A DNA stretch of 64,000 nt, from positions 2,056,963 to 2,120,962 of the forward strand of contig CM034234.1 of the NCBI GenBank assembly GCA_019916065.1. The letters are read 5' to 3'. The DNA is from Vitellaria paradoxa. Its lineage: Eukaryota > Streptophyta > Magnoliopsida > Ericales > Sapotaceae. The first letter of the stretch is position 1; each line of letters starts with the position of its first letter. A program made the translations under genes and the position numbers. This document shows, one piece after another, positions 22,967 through 33,225 of this stretch. A model generated the notes under the pieces. That model made no database searches, was not told the DNA's origin, and saw only the letters and a list, made by a program, of their open reading frames with translations.

Positions 22967-25820
22967 ATAATCCCCAAGTCCTAGGGTATAAATCCCTGCG
23001 AGGACAATATGGCTATTTTTCTTTCTTTTATTCGTATTTTTTATTGCAGGAAAAGTGATTTTTTTAGATTTTCAAGAAAAATTTGTTCCTAAATGCCATT
23101 TTTAAATCTCCTAGCCCCTTGTCGCAAATTCTCCACACAAACTGCACAGTTTTGTGTCGGGGCACGCCTGCTCCAATGCTGGTCTTGCAGGAAATTACTG
23201 TTTGCAGTGCCACAGTAGGATTCGCCACACGCGGGGTTTACGCCGCCAAATAAGGGGTATGCTGATCACCGTTGATAAGATGTGAGATGCGGGGGTCCAT
23301 AATCAGTTGCGTTACTGTCCGCCAGATCGGGTAATTGTGAATGATGATTGATGACGAAAGAAAATTTGAAACTTTTTGGGAAATGGTAGAATCTGGAGGC
23401 GTTTAGAGAAAAAAAAAAATTTAACAAATTTTAAAAGTTGTCACGTTCCCCAATACAAAAAATTTCAAAATTCGTTCACACGGATCAAAATGATACATTT
23501 CAACAAATTTTATCAAATTTTAAAAAAAAATTGATCTGATATTTGTACAAAAAGTTACACAAAATTTCTAAAATTGTTAAAATTCTCTACTAAAAATTTA
23601 CCACGTATCACTTTATATAATTTTTAACAACTTCATATCAAATCAAATATAAATATTCAACAATCAATTCAACAATCATTTCACAATAATTTTTCACACT
23701 CTAAATTCCAACAAAATTTCGCTTTTGAAAATTTTTGATTTTTTTTTAGCTCCAAACGTGCTCTCAATTTGTTTGTCTTGTAATTAATATTATATATTTT
23801 AATTCAAAATGATAAAACTAAAACAGATTTAAATTTTTTCAAAATTTGTCATCTTTTTGGGTGAAATTTATTTAGAAAAATTTTACAATAATGAACTTCT
23901 AATTGAAAATTACATTTAATAAAATAAAATTTTTAAATTTTCAAATTTATGAATTTTTATCTTATATGCAATTAGGTTTTGCACAACTAAAATACAGTAA
24001 AAGTTTACGAATTTATAGAATTTTAAACTTTTAGTTTATTAAAATAATTTTAAAAAATATATTTTTAAAAATTTGTCGAAAGCCATGGGAAACAAATAAA
24101 AAATTAAAAATAAAAGAATATAGCATGCAAATAAAATAATTTTTCTCTAAAAAGATGGATAGTAAAATGATGCTTGGTTTGGATATGAAAAGTTGAATTT
24201 TGATTTTTTTTTTTTTTTTTTTTGTAATTTTTTTACTTATACGACTTTTTTTAACCCAAATTTGATTTTTTCTTTGGAAGTTATAATTTTTAGACGCGTT
24301 AATTATATTTATAAAAAAAAATAAAAATGTATGTCTATTTGAGTAAAAAATATCTATTTTAAAAAAAGTAATGAAAATTTATTTTCTTTTTTAACTAAAA
24401 TTAAATTTCTTTAGAAACTTCTTCTTTTAAATGTGTTAAATGCAGTCGAGAAAAAAAATCAATTTTGTTTGAGTAAGAGGCATTCATTGGGTAAAAAAAA
24501 TATAAGAATTAGTATTTTTTCAACTTTTATGTAAATAAATATGATTTTTTTTTTTTTTAACGAACGAATTAATACCCAAAAAGCTACAATTTCTTAAAAA
24601 AATAATAACAAAATTTGGTAAAAAAAAAATCATAAACGACGAAAAAGCTACAAAAAAAATCTGGAAGCTTTTTTTGTACCAAAGAAAGCCCGTGGAAGTT
24701 GCATTCTTATTTGAAGTGCTAAATTTGGTCCCAAAAAATAAAAAAAAAATTTCTAACTTTATCCAAATAAAAAATTTTTTAATTTTTTTAACTTTTACCT
24801 ACTTTCTAAAACTTTTCGAAAAAATCCAAAACTTGCATACTCTCCCCCCCCCCCCCCCAAAAAATTGACACTCAAGGAGGCACTTTAACAACATTATAAA
24901 TACAAACATATATAATTTTCTAAGTAAATTAAATATATGTTTGGTTTGCTATATATTTTTGAAAATTTTTAAAAATATCTAAAAATTATTTATTTTCTAT
25001 GTCATTGCATGAATTACGAACTCACAAATTATCTCATTTTATTTTATTTCTCACTCCAAACACTTTTTTTTTTTTTTTTGAAACAGTTCTCACACCAAAC
25101 ACGCCGATAATGATTGATGATTGTTACACATAATGCATTAACATAATCTAGACATACACTATATACTTTTAATGAGAAATATTGTTGTGGAGTATGAATC
25201 TCGTGCATTAAATATAATAAATGCTTTTACTGTCAAACTAAAAACATTAAAGTGGATAGCGGAACTGACGTATTGAATATGCTTTTAGGCAATAAAGAAC
25301 TTGTTGTCTCATTAATAGTGGTGGGGTCACCCTCAATTTTTTTAAAATTTATTATTATTATTATTAATTTGAGCAATGCAAAAGGTTAATTTGGGTAAAA
25401 ATTAGAAGCATATAATTCACGTATACTTAAAAAAAAAAAAAAACACAAAAAGATACTCATTTTCAAGTTTTATTTTGTTTAGAGTTCTATAAAACTAACG
25501 AATTTGTATAAAATTTAATTTTTTATTTATTATATAAATTACAAGACTGTAATATTTATTAATTTATACTAACTTTTTTTTTATTTCAAATACATTCTTA
25601 TGATTGTGAATAAAATTACAAAATTTTGTATTTTATTTATAGAAAAAAATATTAAAAATTAAACACTCTGATATAAAATTTATTTGTCTAGTTAAAAAAA
25701 ATAACGTGTAGAAGTTCGTTGGTAAGTTGTTTTTTTTTCTTTTTTTTTTTTAAAGCTTTTAATCGAGTTCAAATTTACTCATGAATTATTACCAAAGTTT
25801 ATTAGGAATATTTTGAATTC
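22967..25820. other. AT-rich intergenic DNA; MITE-like ends, no gene
   Basis: No protein-like frame. A possible MITE spans about 23396-23764 (ggcgtttagagaaa ... tagctccaaacgtgc) without a clear target duplication, and another MITE-like right end lies near 25060-25105 (ctccaaacac, caccaaacacgcc). A less AT-rich, unique-looking patch lies at 23100-23340. C16 occurs at about 24845-24859. Confidence 0.5.
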
Positions 25821-26167
25821 GATGGTTAAAATTTTGGAGTTTTTGGAGGCCGGTCACTATTTATGGACTTGTAAAGATTTTAGTCATACAAAAAAAATTT
25901 GTTTGTGAATAAGTCACACTTGCAACAAAATGACAAAAAAGGACATCACGGGTTTTTTACTACATTTCAAAACTGTCAGTTTTATCCGAAAATAGTGCAC
26001 ACTTCACTCATAACTTCCGCAACTTTCCATCTTCTTTACAAAGCAAGCAAAATCGATTTTTGAAACAAAATCAAAATTATTTGAGAAAAACTTAAATTGA
26101 TCATCATTCCTAAGTATCTTTATTTTTTCTAATTTTCAAACAGTACTGGTACTGTTTTGAATATAGC

Positions 26168-26925
26168 TCAAAATGCTGATCGCCCCCATGGATTTCTCTT
26201 GCCTAAAATTCATCATCTGCTTATAATTCATGGTGCTGTTTTGAAAACAGTACCGGTGTTGTTTTGTACCGGCACTACTTTCATACTTCCATAAAAAATA
26301 TCAATCGATACATAACACAAATCAACTATACGAGCCAACATCATTATATTTTTTTAAATAGTATCGGTACTGTTTTGAAGATAGCTCAAAACGCCAATCG
26401 GCCCCATGGATTTCTTTTACCCTTAAAACTCGTTATCTGCTTATAATTCATGGTGCTGTTTGGAAAATAGTATCAGTACTTTTATACTACCTAAAAAACA
26501 TTAATCGATACATTACACAAACCAACGATACGAGCCAATATCATCATGTTTTTTGAAACAGTACCGGTACTGTTTTGAAGATAACTCAAAACGCCGATAA
26601 GTCCGATGGATTTTTCTTGCCCTTAAAACTCATCATCTGCTTATAATTCATGGTGCTATTTTGAAAACAATACCGATACTGTTTTCATTGTGCTGTTTTG
26701 AAAAAAATACCGATACTGTTTTGAAAATCGTACCGGTACTATTTTCATACTGCCCAAAAAACATCGATCGATACATAATACAAACCGACCATACGAGCCA
26801 ACATTATCATTTGTTTTCATACTGCCTAAAAAATATCGATCGATACATAATACAAACCAATCATACGAGCCAACATCATCATTTTTTTGAAACAATACCG
26901 GTGCTGTTTTGAAGATAGTTCAAAA
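26168..26925. repeat. Tandem repeats of about 200 bp with a gtaccggtac palindrome
   Basis: The phrase ccccatggatttctctt-type / catctgcttataattcatgg recurs at about 26190, 26404 and 26606. Between are cagtaccggtactgttttga and catcgatcgatacataatac motifs. Later units are shorter and rearranged (26690-26920). Confidence 0.75.
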
Positions 26926-27088
26926 TGCCGATCGGCAAAATAAATCCATAAATAAGATAGACCAAATAAGCTTTATCTTCACGACTAAAACTGTAAACAA
27001 TAAAATTGAAAACAATGAAAGAAAAAAAAAACGTAAGGAGCGTGAATATCGGTAAACCATATCTTCATACCATTTATAAGGAATGAAA

Positions 27089-27420
27089 AAAAAAAAAAAA
27101 AGGATTTAACCTCGAGAGATTCACTCCCTAGGCCAAACCCCTAGAGAGTGAATCTTTTTTGGTTTGTGCCACACATACCGGCCCCTCAACATGTATAGCG
27201 GTAAATCGCGAACTCGCGTAGCGGCGGGGAGTCGGACCCACACCCAAGAACTGGATACGGTTCGTCCAGCCAAGGAGGCCCGTCCTACCAACCTTTACTA
27301 CGCTTTGCGCCCGGGAGACTGGTCCCAAGTTTTGCTAGAGAGAAGACTTGAACTGGAGATCTTGAGGTGGTAAGTCCCTAAGTCCCAGTCCAAGACCATC
27401 CCATCTAACCCCTTGGGGTT
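27089..27420 (-). mobile_element. tRNA-derived SINE inserted in the repeat element (family D)
   Basis: A perfect 17-bp direct repeat (atttataaggaatgaaa, 27072-27088 and 27421-27437) frames it. Read on the minus strand from 27420 it has an A-box-like ggttagatggga and a B box agttcaagtc near 27340-27350, then a GC-rich body. The minus-strand 3' end is poly-T (poly-A on plus, 27086-27101), which is unusual for a SINE tail. Confidence 0.75.
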
Positions 27421-27872
27421 ATTTATAAGGAATGAAATAAAAAATGTAAGAGTGTGATTCACGGTTAACACGATTTTCGACAATTTCTGTCTGTCTTAAT
27501 TATAGAAATAAAGGGTATTTATGTCATATTAGAAATCATATTTAAAACCAAATTGTGGGACCCACTCAAAAGTATGACTTAAATATAAAAATTTTTATAT
27601 TAATGTGACTTAAAAGTAATAATTTTTTTTTTTAGTGTGATTAAAAGGCTTAAAAGATTATAAAGTATAACTTAAATACAATTTTCCGTAAAAAATTCTT
27701 AAAGCACAAATAGACGTCTGGGCTCGAGCTTAAGCTTGAATTCCCAATGCTGGGCTTGACACCGTTGATTGCAGCCCTAAATCTGGGTCACCGGGTCGCA
27801 AGGTCTGGGACCGCACGATAGGTTCTTCACTTCTTCTGCCTGCTTCCCCTGATTTTGGGCGAAGGCAGATCC

Positions 27873-30800
27873 ATGGATTTCGCTCTCTTCTCCCCCTCGT
27901 CGCTTTTCGCTGACAACGAAGGCCGCTTTACTGGTTCTCTCTAGCTTGTTCTATATCGCGTGTGTGTATGTATATATGTAATTATATATGTCCATAAAAC
28001 CCAGTCTTTTTTGCAGATGAGGATGCGACGGAGACCCTTCAGAGCTTCGTAGAGAGAAAGCATCAGTTTCCTGATATGGTTAGTATACTCGCTTTTTGGA
28101 GTAATTTATATTTGGATTCTAAAATTATTAGTAATTTATTAGGGTTATTGATAAACATCAATCACTTGATCTTATTTATTCCCCACTTACTATCTTCCGT
28201 GTTTCTTTGTGTTGTAGTGCTAATTCTCTTAATTTTGTAAAATTTTTTTTGGAGGTTGGGTTAATGGGCTGGTGATGAAGTACTATGTATTTGTTGTTTT
28301 TTTGTTGTCTACAAAACTTCTTGTTAGGTGTTCGTGAAGGCCAACATTGATCATCACATTTTGGGATAATTTCTGGAACAATTTGTCATTTGATTAGAGG
28401 CTGAAAGTTTGACTCAGAACCTGGTGTCTCCATTAAGACAGATTGATTTGGTTGTTGAATATAAGTCCTTCATAGATTATTTTCAGAAGCCCTCTTTACC
28501 TTATAAATGTAAATGCTTTAGAAGTGAAGTGAAACTTTGAAACTTCCATTATTTTAGCAAACAAAGGTGTTACCTTGATGAGAATGAGCAGAAGTTCCAG
28601 AGCTTAAAGGTGACTATCTACCGCTAATTAAATCTATAAAGACTATTTGATTGAGTTATTATAATTTAGCCTTCGTGAGGCCTTGAATACATTTTAAACA
28701 CTTCATGTTTTGGGACTTTTTAGTATCTGGACAGTCAAAGGTGGAATCTTTACCTTTTAGTTCATTTTGGTGCTTAACAATGAGCCGTGTTTAAGATTTG
28801 CACAACTTGGCTTCTGCGATTCTCATTATGAGTTGTTTATCAGTCTTTAGGATTGGCATTATTATTTCTTGTGTTTGTTCTCTTGCAAAATGGTTGTTTG
28901 TGGAACTTGATGCATAGTTATTAGGCATGTTATGTGATGTGTTCTTTACTTCTCTCTGTCTGTTTTTATCTGCAGGAGTTGCTCATTCGAGAATTTTCTT
29001 TTCACGAGCTGAATGCTAATTTACTTTGGCCAGGGACATTTTCATTTGCTGAATGGTTAGTTCAACACAGGTTGTGGATAGAAGGACGGCGCACCATTGA
29101 ATTGGGCAGGCATGTCTGCTATACTGCAAAGTACTATAATATTCTAGAATGCAACTATATTGACCTGTTGGCTAATGTATTGTATTCTTTCTTTTTTCTC
29201 CTCTTGTTATATTAAGTTCATCAGTTATGGTTGCATCCCAGATTAACAATCACATTCCCTTGTTATACATAATGAAACTGTGTTACAATTATTACTGCAT
29301 TGTATTTACTAAATAATTACAAATCACTTTTATATATAGTCCGTTACTCTCTTGTTTTCATGTCGGAATTGAACTAAAAAATTTATCATATACACAAAGT
29401 GATGAAATTCATCATGACTGTCATAGGTCGGTAAAATTCTAGCTAGCTGCAGTGTCTTATCCAGAAATTTTACTGAGTTGGACTGGTTGACAGTTGTTGC
29501 TAATATGAACTTCTAATTTACGCTAAAAATTAAGGTGGCATTTGGTTTATTTTTCTATTTTCTGTTTTCATTTTATGTTTTAAAAATCTCAAAATAAAGA
29601 AATAGAAAATGCTCTATTTTCATTATTTTGAAATTTTTCTTATTTTGGATTAAAAACGCTCAAAATGACTTTTTGTCATGTTTTCATTTTATGTGTAAGT
29701 TTATTTTCTGTTTTTCTAAAACAAAATTTGAAAATACAAGTGACCAAATGCGTTTTGAGCTTTTTCTTTACTTTCAAAAGCGTAAAATGGAAAATGAGTT
29801 CAAAACAGAAAATATAAAACAAAAACAGAAACAGAAAACAAAAAATCGAAAAATAAACCAAATGGGCCCTAAGCTTTTCTAATACATCATAGATCTGAAA
29901 GAAAAAAAGTATGTTCTAATTTTACTACTTTGATGAGTATATGTAGGACATTTATTTATATCTTTATTGTTTGACAAGTAAAAGTGCATGCCTCAGATAT
30001 GAAGCACCCGGGAAAGATACGATTTACTATGATATGCATACTTTTTGAGTGCCTAAATTTACAGTATCCCACTCTTCTCAAACATGAAAAAATTTTGAGC
30101 CTTAAAGGTTGTGCACACTACATATGCTTTTAAACTATGACCTGACGCTCTGTTTTCCCTTCACTTATTAGTCCCTTCTCAATTAATGCTGCTAATAGAA
30201 ATATCATATTATCATTTTATATCTCATGGTTTACAGATTGATATGTTTAACAGAAAAAATTTTCATGTAAGCAATAGTATTCCTGATCCTTATTCTTGCA
30301 TTCTGTGCCAGTGGAACGGGTGCTTTGGCCATTTTTTTGAGAAAATCATTTCAAATTGACATCACTACCTCGGACTATGATGATCAAGAAATTGCGGAAA
30401 ACATAGCTCATAACTGTAGAGTTAACGGAGTTTCTCCTGTCCTTAATCACATAAAGCGTTAGTTCTTTTTTTCTATGAAGCTATGGCTCTTTTTTTGTTT
30501 CACACTCTGGTATCAAGTTATCAATAACTGACAGAATTAACATATGGCATCGTAACCATGGTAGATCCCACATTTTTATTTCTAGCTTTTTACGTAAAAT
30601 ATGATGACTAACTGCCAAGGCATTTATACTTTCAGATTCATGGGGGGAAACCTTTCCATCTACTGATCCAGATTGGGATCTAGTTATTGCTAGTGACATT
30701 CTATTGTGTAAGTGCCTAGCCTTAATTTGGATTCTGAATATTATTAGTAATGCACTTCACTAGAAATGGGCAATCTGACTTTGACTCAACACAACGTACA

Positions 30801-32029
30801 TCTGAAATATGTTCAGTTCTTTGCTTTTTTGCAATTGAAAAGACGTTAAGGCATGTTTGGATTAAAGATTTGTCAAGGGAAAAGTAAAGAGACAGGGATT
30901 CAAAGTTCCTTCTCATGCTTAGTTTGTGAAGGAACATGGAAGGAAAAATGTATGGGGTTTGAGAAATTAAAAATAATTAAATTAGAAAACTGTTATATTT
31001 TTTAATCCATTCAAATAAGGACATGTATTTGGGATTTTATGTTTACTTCCTTTGTTTCCCTCCACTTTTCTTTTCCTCTTCCCTCACCAAATCCTCACTT
31101 CAAACGCAGCCTAAAGCCTAAAGGATCTAGGAAGATGAGATTAGGGTAAGAAACAGAATCCGGGAATGAGCTATAATTTTGGAAATGGTACAATGCAAAT
31201 CTTTAGATGTCAATAGCATCGGTTGATCAATCATTATAGATTCATGTTAAGTTGCTTGGGATTTGCTCAAGTGATGATGGAGGTTAAGTCTTGCTATCAT
31301 GAGTTTGGCTGCAGATAATAATATATCATTAGCAGTTAGTTGATTTATCATAGGTTGTTTGGTATGGAAAGATTGGTATTTGGGCCCCAAGATCGGCATG
31401 AAAAGTTGCATTCACTTTGGAGAAATTTGTAGAACTTTATGCTCCTTGAAAAGAGCTCCTTTCTGCCATTTCTCTACTATGATTTTACTTCTTCATCCCC
31501 TGTGAAGTTGCAGGGTGCATGTTTTTTGACAGTCTGATTTTCCTTTATGAACAATCATGTCTCTTGAAATCAAAAATTAGTTTTGAAGTTTATTAAGCTG
31601 CCATTTTCATTTATCTTGCATCCTAATGGTATATATATATATTTTTTCACATTGCTTTTTTTTCCTTGGTGTTTGTAGACGTGAAACAGTATGCTAATCT
31701 TATAAAGACACTGTCCTTTCTGCTAAGGTCTTACAAGCCTAAAGTTAATGAAGCAATTTCAGAGAGGAACACTGAACAGAAAGAAGGTACATGCTCGCTG
31801 ATTAATTCTTATTCCGTAGACAGCAGTTTTTGATCAGCTAGCTGAATATACATTTCATATAGTTCCTGCAGCAGATCCGTGCGCGGGGCTGCCCCGTCCA
31901 GCATTTTTAATGAGTTGGAGACGCAGAATTGGAAAGGAGGACGAGTCACTCTTCTTCAATGGCTGCGAGAATGCAGGCCTTGGTGTTCAACATTTAGGAT
32001 CCCGTGTTTATTGCATTACGCCCAGATAA
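27873..32029 (+). CDS. Class-I SAM-dependent methyltransferase, Methyltransf_16 (METTL21/23-like), 7 exons
   Basis: Exons: 27873-27933, 28017-28078, 28976-29109, 30312-30457, 30636-30707, 31679-31786 and 31872-32029, 741 nt (246 aa) with closing phases. The SAM-binding motif I is ELGSGTGALAIFL, motif post-I is TTSDYDD, and the post-II motif is DLVIASDILLY, which corresponds to the catalytic D-x-x-Y region of this seven-beta-strand family. LLWPGTFSFAEWL upstream matches the conserved W-P-G/A-x-x-L-A entry. The family methylates Lys or other residues of proteins; this member's substrate is unknown. Motif I is split by a GC-AG intron (donor at 29110). The last exon has three in-frame acceptors (starts 31863, 31872 or 31875), changing at most four residues. 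From memory it corresponds to Arabidopsis At5g01470. Introns carry two MITEs. Confidence 0.9.
29534..29869. mobile_element. Tourist-like MITE with long inverted ends in methyltransferase intron 3
   Basis: Left end ggtggcatttggtttatttt and right end (inverted) aaaataaaccaaatgggccc start inverted repeats of about 35 bp. TAA flanks both sides (29531-29533, 29870-29872). Length 336 bp. It sits inside the GC-AG intron. Confidence 0.88.
30850..31111. mobile_element. Tourist-like MITE in methyltransferase intron 5
   Basis: Ends ggcatgtttggatta and cttcaaacgcagcc are short imperfect inverted repeats. The TAA duplication lies at 30847-30849 and 31112-31114. Length 262 bp. Confidence 0.8.
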
Positions 32030-33225
32030 ATTAAGGTTTTCCTTTTTTTTTTTTTAAGGAAATGATATTCTGTCAGAAAGATTTGTCAGAGAATCATGCG
32101 GGGTTTCTTGAGTTTCTCTCTTCAAATGAACACTCTTAAAGATATGACGTGTAGATAATTCTCAGTTGAATCGCAGCTTATCAATAACCTCTTTGCTCCA
32201 ATTGCTTGGACTGGAGCTGGATTTGCTGCAGTTGATTTTTTTTTTTTTTTTAAGTAATTTGTACTAAAAGACTTCTATCATGATTTGCACTAAAATACAA
32301 AATTGGCTTAATCGGTTCACTGTGACTGAATTCTATCTCATGAGCTAAAATTGATTGAGTGAAATTTTTTTATAACAAAAACAAATCGGTAAAATATATT
32401 TAATTCATTTTTATGTTAAAATAAAACATGATTCTTTCTAAACGACTCAACTTATCTATTTTTTTAAACAATATTTTTTGCAGGGCTACATACAAATTTA
32501 CATGATATGTGAGATAAAAAAATTTAACGAGGCCATGAGACTTTTCACTTTAGTGGCAGCTCTTTTAAGCCACCCGTTCATATCTATAAAGTGGAAATAG
32601 GATATTCATCAAACTCAATAAACTTCCATCCAAACAACAGAAATAAATTCTGATAAAGTACTAGAATTCATGCACAAGACGTGCGTGGTCCAAAAGATTG
32701 AAATATGGGCCGTTTGGCTAATTAACTTATGCTCCCAAAAAATAAAAAATTGGAGTGTTAAATTTGATAAAAAGTTTGTATATTTATAATTTTCTTTAAC
32801 TTCCACTACCCCCAAAAATTTGATCTTTCTTAAACTTTTACTAATTTTTTTAACCTTTATCAAAATTTCACAAATAATCAGAAATAAATACTTTTTTCAC
32901 CAAACACATTTATAACTTTATCAAAATATCTCCAATTTATATAAATTTTTATAAAATATTTAAGTAACTATTAAAGTGACACGTGTTGTGTTATTTTATA
33001 ATACAAAGTTGCAACTTCTGGTGGCTCCAAATCGTCCCCATGATCAAACAAACAACAAATTATGCGGGGGGAAAAAAACAAAAAAAGAGAATAGGCAAAC
33101 AAAGCGATTAAAAAATCTTCTGCTACCATTGCGTGGCTTCCTGATCTTTGCAGAGTCCACGCGGTAGTCCCTACTTTCAGACGTCCATCACGTGCATAAA
33201 ATTTACAGCCACCACTACTTCTCAT

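Larger units (their letters stand above)
25840..27700. mobile_element. Repeat element copy 1: conserved flanks around a tandem-repeat core, split by a SINE
   Basis: The left flank (25850-26060: ggccggtcac, ttttagtcatac, gaataagtcaca, aactttccatcttc) and the right flank (27050-27088 and 27421-27690: tttataaggaatgaaa, attatagaaataaagggtat, tgggacccactcaaaag) match the flanks of the element at 33226-35904. Between them lie irregular 198-220-bp repeats at about 26168-26920 rich in the palindrome acagtaccggtactgt. The outer ends are not resolved. No coding capacity seen. Confidence 0.7.

Noticed and set aside
24674..24868. Short frame ending in a proline run
   Set aside because: The prolines come from a C16 homopolymer; no gene context.
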